14,522 nt of DNA from Paracoccaceae bacterium (lineage in GTDB: Bacteria; Pseudomonadota; Alphaproteobacteria; Rhodobacterales; Rhodobacteraceae): the NCBI GenBank assembly GCA_023260935.1, contig JALQTL010000034.1, positions 1 through 14,522 on the forward strand, given 5' to 3'. Below are positions 1 to 6,852 of this stretch, piece after piece. Every line of letters begins with the position of its first letter. The stretch's first letter is position 1. The position numbers were made by a program, and so were the translations under genes. The notes beneath the pieces were generated by a model. The model made no database searches and was not told where the DNA came from. It saw only the letters and a program-made list of their open reading frames with translations.

Positions 1-707
1 AAAGCGGGGAAATGGGCGGTGATGAAAGCAAGCTGATAGCCGCAGGAAAAGAAGCCCAGAAAGATCATCGTATAGGACGGATCCTTGAAGGCGCGGACCA
101 GCACGGTGCCCATGCTTTCTTCCAGCTCCTGCCGGCTGGCCAGCTTGGGCGACCGGATGAAGGGAAGGGCGAACAGACTGCACAGGATGATGGCGGCAAA
201 GATCACGAAGACCTCTTGCCAGCTATAGGATTGCAGCAGGAATTCCGCGGTTGGCGCCCCAAAGACCTGCCCCATCGACCCGGCGGCAGTGGCAATCCCC
301 AGCGTCATCGACCGATGCTCGGGCGCGGCGGCCCGGCCGACCACGGCCAGCACCACACCAAAGCCCGTGCCGGCAATGCCGAAACCCACCAGAATCTCCA
401 GCATCTGATGCTGTCCCGGCGTGACGGCGACAGATGAAAGCACAAGCCCCGCCGCATAGGTCAGCGCGCCGGCCACAATCGCCTTGCGGTCCCCGAACTT
501 TTCGGCCATCGCGCCGAACAAGGGCTGCCCGATGCCCCAGGCAAGGTTCTGGATGGCAATCGCAAGCGAAAATTCGGCCCGCGCCCAGCCGAATTCCGAT
601 GCGATGGGAATCTGGAAGACGCCGAAGCTTGCCCGGATCGCAAAGCCCAGCATGAGGATGACACATCCCGCAATCAGGACCGGGGTGATGATGGGCGTCT
701 TGACCAC
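1..707 (-). CDS. MFS permease, partial (C-terminal half beyond the window)
   Basis: A major facilitator superfamily transporter of the inner membrane. The frame is open from a GTG at 707-705 to the window edge, giving 235 residues, about the first six helices plus the central loop and part of helix 7. AAGGAG at 720-715 sits 7 bases before the GTG, and no in-frame ATG lies near it. The loop after helix 2 reads GAMAEKFGDRKAIVAG, a good MFS motif A; a glycine-rich helix (GFGIAGTGFGVVLAVVGRAAAPEH) fits helix 4 and its exit. The overall look is of the oxalate/formate antiporter-like (OFA/CynX) branch, but the substrate cannot be read from sequence. It is the last visible gene of the minus-strand arm, 105 bases after the aldo/keto reductase, so it may import the substrate or export a product of the locus (inference). 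Confidence 0.85.
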   Translation of the reverse strand, partial: MVKTPIITPVLIAGCVILMLGFAIRASFGVFQIPIASEFGWARAEFSLAIAIQNLAWGIGQPLFGAMAEKFGDRKAIVAGALTYAAGLVLSSVAVTPGQHQMLEILVGFGIAGTGFGVVLAVVGRAAAPEHRSMTLGIATAAGSMGQVFGAPTAEFLLQSYSWQEVFVIFAAIILCSLFALPFIRSPKLASRQELEESMGTVLVRAFKDPSYTMIFLGFFSCGYQLAFITAHFPA

Positions 708-812
708 GACAATGCTCCTTGCAGATGCGGCAACCTGCGCGCGCCGCGCAAAAGGATCAAACCCTGATTTGTATCCCGAACAATCCGCCGCTCCGGCCCC
801 GACATTGCCGCG

Positions 813-1625
813 CTAGCCGACAAGCATCGGATCGGGGCCAGTGCGTTCGCCCGCGTCAAGCGTGGCGATGGCGGCCATGTCATCGTCCGTCAGTGTCAGA
901 TCCAGCGCTGCAAGGTTTTCGGCCTGCCCTTCCGGCCTTGTGCTGCGCGGAATCGCCGAACAGCCCAGTTGCAGATGCCAACGCAAGATGACCTGTGCCG
1001 GGGTCACGCCCAGCCGGTCGGCGATGGCGCGGATCGGCGGCGCATCAAAGCTGCGTCCGCCCCCCAGCGGCGTCCAGCTTTGGGTGACGATTCCCAGCCG
1101 TTCATGCATCGCCCGCAGTTCGGCCTGTTGCAGCCTCGGGTGCAGCTCGATCTGGTTCAGCACCGGCGTCACCCCGGTTTCACCGATGATGCGAACCAGA
1201 TGATCGGCATGAAAGTTCGACACCCCGATAGACCGCACCCGCCCCTCTTCCCGAAGTCGCACCAGCGCGCGCCAGGTTTCAAGGTAAAGCCCGCGCTGCG
1301 GGCAGGGCCAGTGAATAAGGATCAGATCTGGCGTCAGCCCAAGTCGGGCCTCGCTTTCATCAAAGGCTGAAAGGGTCTGGTCGAACCCCTGCCGGTCGTT
1401 CCAGATCTTCGTGGTCAGGAAGATCTGGTCGCGCGGGCAATCGGCGGCCCGGATTCCGGCGCCAAGTTCGGCCTCGTTGCCATAGAGCGCGGCCCCATCG
1501 AACAGCCGGTAACCGCGCTGGATGGCCCCCGTGACGACAAAAGAGGCAACATCATTGGGCACCTGCCACAGGCCAAGGCCCAGCTTGGGCAGCCGGGTGC
1601 CATCGTTCAGCTTCAGATAGGTCAT
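813..1625 (-). CDS. Aldo/keto reductase, AKR5-like (2,5-diketo-gluconate reductase type)
   Basis: A cytosolic NAD(P)H-dependent carbonyl reductase with a (beta/alpha)8 barrel; 270 residues is normal for the AKR5-type prokaryotic enzymes. The catalytic tetrad is complete: D43 and Y48 in LFDGAALYGNE, K73 in TTKIW, H105 in LIHWP. Family landmarks follow: RSIGVSNF, LNQIELHP, SWTPLGGG and the cofactor loop IPRSTRP (usual form IPKS). One oddity is FDGAALY where most members have IDTAxxY. The ATG at 1625 has GAGG 5 bases upstream. It is the third gene of the minus-strand arm, 67 bases after the Gfo/Idh/MocA gene. It belongs to a different AKR subfamily from the second reductase in the locus (4792-5685), so the two are not recent duplicates. 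Substrate unknown; a sugar aldehyde or ketone is a reasonable guess from context. Confidence 0.93.
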   Translation of the reverse strand: MTYLKLNDGTRLPKLGLGLWQVPNDVASFVVTGAIQRGYRLFDGAALYGNEAELGAGIRAADCPRDQIFLTTKIWNDRQGFDQTLSAFDESEARLGLTPDLILIHWPCPQRGLYLETWRALVRLREEGRVRSIGVSNFHADHLVRIIGETGVTPVLNQIELHPRLQQAELRAMHERLGIVTQSWTPLGGGRSFDAPPIRAIADRLGVTPAQVILRWHLQLGCSAIPRSTRPEGQAENLAALDLTLTDDDMAAIATLDAGERTGPDPMLVG

Positions 1626-1692
1626 GCGCGCCTCGGTCAGTTTTTCCGATCAAGCACCACGCCATGCCGCCTGATGCAAGCTCGAACTGCCG

Positions 1693-2802
1693 TCAGCGGG
1701 GCACATAGGGCGCGCGGGTCAGATCAACCGCTTGCCCCGTGGTTGCACTTTCCTGCGCCGCCATGCCCATGGCCACAGCCCACCAGCCATCGCTCAGGCT
1801 GACCTCGGGCGCCTGCACCCCGCGCGCCGCACGGGCAAAACCCTGATGCTGATAGAAGGTCGATCCGTTGTGATCGCCCGCGGCCAGCAAGGCAGGGTCC
1901 ACCGGCACCTCAAGCTCTTGCGGCCCCTTGGGGTTCCGTGGACTGACGATCACACGCGGCACCGGCGGTTCGCCCAGATGGGCCGGCCAGAACCGCCCCG
2001 GGCCGGGCACAAGGCATTCGATCTTGCCCAAGGGCCCCACGGCCGAAATCTCTTCCTGATAGCGCGCGCCTTCGGCGAACATGCACAGTTCCAGCATGGC
2101 CCGCAGACCGCTTTCGAAATCGACGATCACATAGGCGTTGTCCCAGATATCGGGTTTCTGCCCGCCATAGCTTTCGTCCAGATGGTTCACCGCCTGCCCG
2201 CCGCTGGCCATCACCCGAACCGGATTGCAGCCGGCGATCAGGCGCATCAGATCAAAGAAATGGCAGCATTTTTCCACCAGAGTCCCGCCCGAGTTGCGGT
2301 TGAACCGGTTCCAGTCACCCACCTTTTCCAGAAACGGAAAGCGGTGTTCGCGGATCGTCAGCATCTTGACCCCGCCCGTCACCTCGGCTGCCTGCCGGAT
2401 CAGATGTGCGACCGGCGGCATATAGCGATATTCCATCGCCACCCAGATCGGCGCAGGATAGGCATTGCGCAGGGCCGCCAACCGCGGCGCATCGGCCGGA
2501 TCGGTGAACAGCGGCTTTTCGCACAGGATCGGCAGGGGGCGAATGCTGGCAATCTCTTCCAGTTGCGCCAGATGCAGATAGTTCGGACTGACGATCAGCA
2601 GCACGTTGACATCGGGGTGGGCCACCACCTCGGCCAGACTGCCCAGCATCGCCGCCCCGGGGGCCAGTTCGGCCGCCCGCGCGCGCATCGTTGCATCCGG
2701 CTCGAAGATTGCGGCCACGCTGGCCCGTTCCATCAGCGCGATGTTGCGAAGATGCTCTTGCCCCATCATGCCGCAACCGATGATGCCGTATTTCAGGTCC
2801 AT
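1693..2802 (-). CDS. Gfo/Idh/MocA-fold NAD-dependent enzyme; candidate NAD-dependent sulfoquinovosidase (SqgA/GH188-like)
   Basis: A 369-residue protein with the two-domain Gfo/Idh/MocA architecture. The N-terminal Rossmann fold carries GIIGCGMMG at residues 6-14 and the family EKP motif at 95-97. The C-terminal domain carries SGGTLVEKCCHFFDLM, placing K178, H181 and D184 where this superfamily keeps its catalytic Lys, His and Asp. These parts are seen directly. The general assignment (sugar or cyclitol dehydrogenase, or NAD-dependent glycosidase that oxidises C3 transiently) is family knowledge. The specific idea of an SQ-glycoside hydrolase rests on context: the divergent operon encodes a SsuD-type monooxygenase, an AKR and a flavin reductase, and no classical GH31 sulfoquinovosidase is in view. 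The ATG at 2802 lies 11 bases after the GntR stop, with only a weak AAGAAAGA ribosome site, so it is cotranscribed with the regulator. A plain myo-inositol-type dehydrogenase remains the main alternative. Confidence 0.9.
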   Translation of the reverse strand: MDLKYGIIGCGMMGQEHLRNIALMERASVAAIFEPDATMRARAAELAPGAAMLGSLAEVVAHPDVNVLLIVSPNYLHLAQLEEIASIRPLPILCEKPLFTDPADAPRLAALRNAYPAPIWVAMEYRYMPPVAHLIRQAAEVTGGVKMLTIREHRFPFLEKVGDWNRFNRNSGGTLVEKCCHFFDLMRLIAGCNPVRVMASGGQAVNHLDESYGGQKPDIWDNAYVIVDFESGLRAMLELCMFAEGARYQEEISAVGPLGKIECLVPGPGRFWPAHLGEPPVPRVIVSPRNPKGPQELEVPVDPALLAAGDHNGSTFYQHQGFARAARGVQAPEVSLSDGWWAVAMGMAAQESATTGQAVDLTRAPYVPR

Positions 2803-2813
2803 GTCAGTCTTTC

Positions 2814-3536
2814 TTATTTCAAACGGGCCACATAGGCCACCTTTTCGGGGTCATACCAGGTGAACGAGGCTTCGACCGTGCGGCCGTCCTGCGCCCAGGT
2901 GGTGCGGGTGATCAGCGGCAGCGGCGCGCCGTGAGGCACGGGGAATTCGGCCGGCGCCCAATCGGGCACCCGGCCCAGACCAACCCGGTCTTCCGCCCGG
3001 CCAATCCACAGGTTCAGCTTTTGCCGATAGTAAAGATACAGCGATTCCGAAAGGTCATCGGGCGTGATCCGGTCGACATGGGCCGCGTCCAGCCAGATCT
3101 CCTCGACCGCGGCCACCGTGCCGGAAAGAAAGCGCAGGCGACGGATGCGGTGGCCTTCGGGATGGCTGCCAAAAGCCGGCAGGCCCGGGTCTTTGGGCAG
3201 GCGATCCACCGACAGCACCCGCGCGGTGGGAAGCCCGCCGCCGGACAGAAGCTCGATCCGCAGCAGCGCATAGACCGAGGCCGGATCGGCCTTTGCCCGG
3301 ATATAATTGCCCGATCCCTGAATGCTTTCCAGAAGCCCCTTGTCGGCCAGCGCCTTCAGGGCCTGCCGCAGCGTGCCCACGGCAATGCCAAGCTGCGCGG
3401 CCATTTCCCGTTCGGGTGGCAAGCGCGATCCGTCGACCAGCCGGCCCGCGGCGATGTCGCGGATCAGCAGCTCGCTGATCTGAAGATACAGCGGCAAGGC
3501 GCCGGGCTGCGCCGGCTGTGACGGGGGAAGGGACAT
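2814..3536 (-). CDS. GntR-family transcriptional regulator with UTRA (HutC-type) effector domain
   Basis: A DNA-binding regulator of 240 residues from the ATG at 3536. Residues ~15-80 form the winged helix: LPLYLQISELLIRDIAAG, the near-invariant LPPEREMAAQLGIA, then TLRQALKALADKGLL and GSGNYI. The C-terminal ~150 residues match the UTRA ligand-binding domain, with RRLRFLSG, a central EEIWLDAAHV and an end resembling RTTWAQDGRTVEASFTWY. UTRA domains commonly sense sugars, sugar phosphates or amino-acid derivatives. A GTG three codons upstream (3545) is possible, but only the ATG has a purine-rich site (GGTGG, 5 bases away). It stands head to head with the monooxygenase operon (start codons 98 bases apart) and first in its own operon, the usual arrangement for a local repressor relieved by the pathway substrate. 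That role is inferred. Confidence 0.92.
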   Translation of the reverse strand: MSLPPSQPAQPGALPLYLQISELLIRDIAAGRLVDGSRLPPEREMAAQLGIAVGTLRQALKALADKGLLESIQGSGNYIRAKADPASVYALLRIELLSGGGLPTARVLSVDRLPKDPGLPAFGSHPEGHRIRRLRFLSGTVAAVEEIWLDAAHVDRITPDDLSESLYLYYRQKLNLWIGRAEDRVGLGRVPDWAPAEFPVPHGAPLPLITRTTWAQDGRTVEASFTWYDPEKVAYVARLK

Positions 3537-3549
3537 TCGCGCCACCAGA

Positions 3550-3566
3550 ATTGATATAGGATTGAT
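3550..3566. promoter_or_regulatory. Direct repeat ATTGAT-N5-ATTGAT, candidate GntR operator in the divergent control region
   Basis: ATTGAT occurs at 3550-3555 and again at 3561-3566, start to start 11 bases, about one helical turn. It lies in an AT-rich patch between the regulator and monooxygenase start codons, the only such patch in an otherwise GC-rich stretch. Both outward promoters must lie in this gap, so a regulator bound here could control both arms. I could not pick out convincing -35/-10 pairs on either strand, and the repeat is not the palindrome usual for GntR proteins, hence the low confidence. Confidence 0.3.
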
Positions 3567-3634
3567 TTACATTTTGCCCGGTGTTACGCAAGGAAAAAGA
3601 TGAGTCCCACAAAGGGGATTTCAGGGAGGATGAC

Positions 3635-4792
3635 ATGACTGTGGTGCCCGTCACCTCGGCCGACCTCGATGCGTCCGAGGTCAGCTGGTTCGCCGCGCTC
3701 TGCTCGGACGACTACGAATTTCTCGGCGTGCCCGATGGGCGCCTGCGGTCAAGCTGGGACCATTGCTCGGGCATCGTGAAGGCGGCCGAAAACCATGGGT
3801 TCCGCAACATCCTGTGCCCGTCCAGCTATCAGGTGGGGCAGGATACGCTTTCCTTCGTGGCCGGCTGCGCGCCGATCACCGACAGGATCAACTTCCTTGC
3901 CGCCATCCGCTGCGGAGAGGTTCAGCCCGTGATGCTGGCCCGCACCGTGGCCACGCTGGACCATATGCTGAAGGGCCGGCTGACGCTGAACGTGATCTCG
4001 TCCGATTTCCCCGGAGAGGTGGCCGACAGCGCCTATCGCTACAAGCGCAGTCACGAGGTGGTGGAAATCCTGCGTCAAGCCTGGACGCGCGACCACATCG
4101 AATATGACGGCGAGGTCTACAAGATTTCGAAGGTCAGCGCCGATCCCGCGAAGCCCTATCAACAGAACGGCGGCCCGCTGCTGTATTTCGGGGGCTATTC
4201 GCCCGACGCGCTGGAACTGTGCGGGGCGCAATGCGACGTCTATCTGATGTGGCCCGAACCGAAAGAGGTTCTGGACCAGCGCATGAAGGATGTGCATGCC
4301 CGCGCCGCCGCCCATGGCCGCACGCTGGATTACGGCCTGCGCGTCCACATGATCGTGCGCGATACCGAAGCCGAGGCGCGCGAATATGCCGAACATCTGG
4401 TCAGCAAGCTGGATGACGAATACGGCACGCTGATCCGCAGCCGGGCGCATGATTCCATCTCGCTTGGCGTGGCGCATCAGGCCCGGGCGCGGGAACTGGC
4501 CGACAAGTTCGGCTATGTCGAACCGCATCTGTGGACGGGCATCGGCCGGGCGCGGTCGGGCTGCGGCGCGGCGCTGGTCGGATCGGTGGATCAGGTGCTG
4601 ACAGAGATCGAGGCCTACCGGAAGATGGGCATCCGCGCCTTCATCTTCTCGGGCTATCCGCATCTGGACGAGGCTGACCATTTCGGCACCAAGGTGCTGC
4701 CGCATCTGAAAACCTGCTCGCTGCCCCATGCCTATGGCCGGGTGCCCGCCGAAACCCCCGCCACCCCCCTTGGAACCGGAGAGCGCCGCTGA
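3635..4792 (+). CDS. SsuD-type FMNH2-dependent monooxygenase (LLM class), predicted desulfonating; SmoC-like candidate
   Basis: A 385-residue cytosolic flavin monooxygenase of the bacterial-luciferase superfamily. It would use FMNH2 and O2 to cleave a C-S bond, releasing sulfite and leaving an aldehyde. By eye it aligns with E. coli SsuD (recalled) through the C-terminal two thirds with a steady offset of 10: W206 in YLMWPEP, R236 and H238 in GLRVHMIVRDTEAEA, R307 in LWTGIGRARSGCGAALVG, Y341 and H343 in SGYPHLDEA. These correspond to SsuD W196, R226, H228, R297, Y331 and H333, the sulfonate/flavin pocket. The SsuD Cys54 position is not a cysteine here (PSSYQVGQD). The ATG at 3635 follows AGGGAGGA at 3623-3630; an upstream in-frame start at 3581 lacks this support. 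The stop overlaps the next start (TGATG). The flavin reductase two genes on supplies FMNH2. Sulfoquinovose is the substrate I favour from context; alkanesulfonates are possible. Confidence 0.92.
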   Translation: MTVVPVTSADLDASEVSWFAALCSDDYEFLGVPDGRLRSSWDHCSGIVKAAENHGFRNILCPSSYQVGQDTLSFVAGCAPITDRINFLAAIRCGEVQPVMLARTVATLDHMLKGRLTLNVISSDFPGEVADSAYRYKRSHEVVEILRQAWTRDHIEYDGEVYKISKVSADPAKPYQQNGGPLLYFGGYSPDALELCGAQCDVYLMWPEPKEVLDQRMKDVHARAAAHGRTLDYGLRVHMIVRDTEAEAREYAEHLVSKLDDEYGTLIRSRAHDSISLGVAHQARARELADKFGYVEPHLWTGIGRARSGCGAALVGSVDQVLTEIEAYRKMGIRAFIFSGYPHLDEADHFGTKVLPHLKTCSLPHAYGRVPAETPATPLGTGERR

Positions 4793-5685
4793 TGCAAAAG
4801 ATCGAAGTCACCCCCGGTGTCGCCCTGTCGCGCCTTGTCTATGGCATGTGGCGGCTGGGGGATGATGCCGAAACCGGGGCCGCCCATGTGCAGGCCAAGG
4901 TCGAGGCCTGTCTGGCCCAGGGCATCACCACCATGGATCAAGCCGATATCTATGGCGGCTACACGGCGGAATCCCTGCTGGGCGCCGCGCTGAAGGCCGC
5001 GCCCGGCTTGCGTGACCAAATCGAGATCGTCACGAAATGCGATATCGTCGCCCCAGTCGGCCGGCATGCGGCCGCACGGGTGAAATACTACGATACCGGC
5101 GCCGTACATATCACCGCCAGCGTCGAGGCATCCTTGCGTGACATGGCGACGGACCGGATCGACCTGCTGCTGATCCACCGACCCGACCCGCTGATGGATG
5201 CCTGCGAAACCGGCGCCTGCCTTGATGGCCTTGTCGCCTCGGGCAAGGTGCGGGCGGTGGGGGTATCGAACTTCCGGCCATGGGATTTCACCCTGCTGCA
5301 ATCGGCGATGAAGACCCGGCTGGCCACCAACCAGATCGAAATTTCGCTGGCCTGCCACGCGCCCTTTACCAACGGCGACATCGCCTTTCATCAGGAACGC
5401 GGCATTCCTCTGATGGCATGGAGCCCGCTTGCGGGCGGTGCGCTGCTGTCGGGGTCGGGCCTTGCCCTGCGCGACGCCCTGCACCGCATTGGCGCGGAAC
5501 AGGGGCTGGACTGGTCGGCGGTGGCGATTGCCTGGCTGTTGCGCCACCCTGCCCGCATCCTGCCGGTGCTGGGGACCAACAGCCTTGACCGCATTGCACG
5601 GATTTCCGACGCCACAAAGGTGGAAATGGATCGCCAGACGTGGTTCGAACTCTACACTCACGCTCTGGGACATGAGGTGCCGTGA
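4792..5685 (+). CDS. Aldo/keto reductase, YdhF-like; SmoB-like 6-oxo-sugar reductase candidate
   Basis: A 297-residue NAD(P)H-dependent reductase with a complete AKR tetrad: D49 and Y54 (MDQADIYGGY), K82 (VTKCD) and H129 (LLLIHRPDP). The stretch KYYDT at 98-102, then TDRIDLLLIHRPDPLMD, VGVSNFRPWDF and TNQIEISL, is characteristic of the YdhF-type oxidoreductases rather than the AKR5 type seen at 813-1625. The ATG shares its A with the stop of the monooxygenase gene (TGATG at 4790-4794), and its own stop shares a base with the next start, so the three proteins are probably made in a coupled way. In the sulfo-ASMO pathway an AKR reduces 6-oxoglucose, the desulfonation product, to glucose; position and partners fit that job here. 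The function is inferred from context, the family from sequence. Confidence 0.93.
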   Translation: MQKIEVTPGVALSRLVYGMWRLGDDAETGAAHVQAKVEACLAQGITTMDQADIYGGYTAESLLGAALKAAPGLRDQIEIVTKCDIVAPVGRHAAARVKYYDTGAVHITASVEASLRDMATDRIDLLLIHRPDPLMDACETGACLDGLVASGKVRAVGVSNFRPWDFTLLQSAMKTRLATNQIEISLACHAPFTNGDIAFHQERGIPLMAWSPLAGGALLSGSGLALRDALHRIGAEQGLDWSAVAIAWLLRHPARILPVLGTNSLDRIARISDATKVEMDRQTWFELYTHALGHEVP

Positions 5686-6200
5686 TGGCGGATGGAGCGG
5701 TAATGACGGAAATGGTGTTCACGCCCCAAGACAATGCGCGGGCTTTCCGCGATGCCTTGGGGCGGTTTGCAACCGGGGTGACGGTGATCACCATCGACGG
5801 CCCCGAAGGCCCGATGGGGTTCACCGCCAACAGCTTTGCGGCCGTGTCGCTGGACCCGCCTCTGGTGCTGTGGTCGCCCGCGAAATCCTCCAGTCGCTAT
5901 CCGCATTACGCGGCAGCCCGGCATTACGCGATTCATGTGCTGGACCGCGATCATGCCGGATGGCTGGCCCGGTTCAACCGGGGCGGAGAGGGCTTTCACG
6001 GCCTGAGCCATGAGATCAATGCCGAAGGCGTGCCGGTCATTCACGGCGCCCTTGCCCGGTTCGATTGCGTCCAGCACGCCACCCACGAGGGAGGCGATCA
6101 TCTGATCGTCGTGGGTCGGGTGCTGCGGGCCGCACATCGTGAAGGCGCCCCGCTTGTCTTTGCGCAGGGGCAATACGGCGGTTTCGTCCCGGGGCTGTAA
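5685..6200 (+). CDS. Flavin reductase of a two-component monooxygenase (HpaC/NtaB-like, SmoA-like candidate)
   Basis: A 171-residue FMN-binding split-barrel protein of the flavin reductase domain family. FRDALGRFATGVTVIT opens the fold; MGFTANSFAAVSLDPPLVLW is the typical flavin-contacting strand and loop; HLIVVGRVL and the end PLVFAQGQYGGF complete the pattern. It would reduce free FMN with NAD(P)H and pass FMNH2 to the monooxygenase encoded two genes upstream. The ATG at 5685 shares its A with the upstream stop and has GAGG at 5674-5677, 7 bases before it. A second ATG at 5703 with GGAG at 5694-5697 is equally spaced, so the true start could be six codons later; the extra residues lie outside the conserved domain. 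A GTG at 5682 also reads in frame. Presence in the same coupled triad is good evidence of partnership. Confidence 0.93.
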   Translation: MADGAVMTEMVFTPQDNARAFRDALGRFATGVTVITIDGPEGPMGFTANSFAAVSLDPPLVLWSPAKSSSRYPHYAAARHYAIHVLDRDHAGWLARFNRGGEGFHGLSHEINAEGVPVIHGALARFDCVQHATHEGGDHLIVVGRVLRAAHREGAPLVFAQGQYGGFVPGL

Positions 6201-6241
6201 CAGACCCCGGACCATGACGGCCCCCGCAGGGAGTGCGGGGG
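6189..6241 (+). other. Two tandem hairpins between the enzyme triad and the TRAP genes
   Basis: The first pairs CCGGGG at 6189-6194 with CCCCGG at 6205-6210 and CTG with CAG inside it, placing the flavin reductase TAA (6198-6200) in the loop. The second is a perfect 8-base stem, CCCCCGCA at 6221-6228 with TGCGGGGG at 6234-6241, around a 5-base loop. Neither is followed by a T-run, so they are not standard terminators. They end 6 bases before the AGGGAGGAGG region that serves dctQ. Likely roles are mRNA stabilisation, a processing site, or partial attenuation giving enzymes and transporter different expression levels. The pairing is seen; the role is inferred. Confidence 0.45.
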
Positions 6242-6261
6242 AAACAGGGAGGAGGCGCGCC

Positions 6262-6852
6262 ATGGGCGCATTGCTGGGGCTGACAAAGGCTCTTGGCGTG
6301 ATCAATGCTACCCTTCTGGCCATCGGTCGGGGGCTGGGGGCGTTCTGCATGGCGGCCATGGTCGTGATCATTCTTTTGCAGGTCTTCTTCCGTTATGTCC
6401 TTGGCAATGCCCTGCCATGGCCCGAAGAAGCGGCGCGTTTCCTGATGCTTTGGGCCACGGGCCTGATGGTGGCCACAGCCTTTCGCCGCGGCGGATTCGT
6501 GGCGATTGAAATTGTCGTGCGCATGCTGCCCCGGATGGCCGCCACGCTGCTGGCACTGGTGCTGCTGGGAATTTCGCTGATGGTCCTGTGGATGGCCCTT
6601 GGCATTTCATGGAAGGAAGTGACCGGCCTTGGCGGCCGGTTCGAAATGGATGCCCTGCGCTATCCGGTGGCATGGGATCTTTCGGCCTGGGCCAAGGCGC
6701 CGCGCTCGGCGCAGATGGCCTCGATGCTGGTGGGGCTGATCTTGATGATCATGGTCTGCGTGGAACTGATGCTGCGCAATCTGATCAGCCTGATGGGCGG
6801 CCATGACCGCCTGCCCGAAATTCCCGAGGCCGTATCGTTGGGGGCGGAATGA
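6262..6852 (+). CDS. TRAP transporter small permease (DctQ-like)
   Basis: A 196-residue inner-membrane subunit of a tripartite ATP-independent periplasmic transporter. Four hydrophobic segments are visible, at about residues 24-46, 58-76, 88-115 and 150-172. The family signature is clear: IILLQVFFRYVLGNALPWPEEAARFLMLW, with the conserved R-Y-V-x-x-x-x-x-W-x-E-E pattern between helices 1 and 2. The start is the ATG at 6262, preceded by AGGGAGGAGG at 6247-6256; frame extension to 6139 is spurious since it overlaps the flavin reductase. It lies 61 bases after the flavin reductase stop, and its end overlaps dctM by four bases (ATGA). It pairs with DctM to form the Na+-driven membrane domain. Confidence 0.94.
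   Translation: MGALLGLTKALGVINATLLAIGRGLGAFCMAAMVVIILLQVFFRYVLGNALPWPEEAARFLMLWATGLMVATAFRRGGFVAIEIVVRMLPRMAATLLALVLLGISLMVLWMALGISWKEVTGLGGRFEMDALRYPVAWDLSAWAKAPRSAQMASMLVGLILMIMVCVELMLRNLISLMGGHDRLPEIPEAVSLGAE

Noticed and set aside
223..666. 147-codon open frame on the minus strand
   Set aside because: It is a shifted-frame shadow of the MFS permease, whose true frame starts at the GTG at 707 and shows motif A and helices.
3749..4729. 326-codon minus-strand frame opposite the monooxygenase
   Set aside because: Antisense shadow with biased composition and no recognisable domain; the plus-strand frame has the full SsuD-type pattern.
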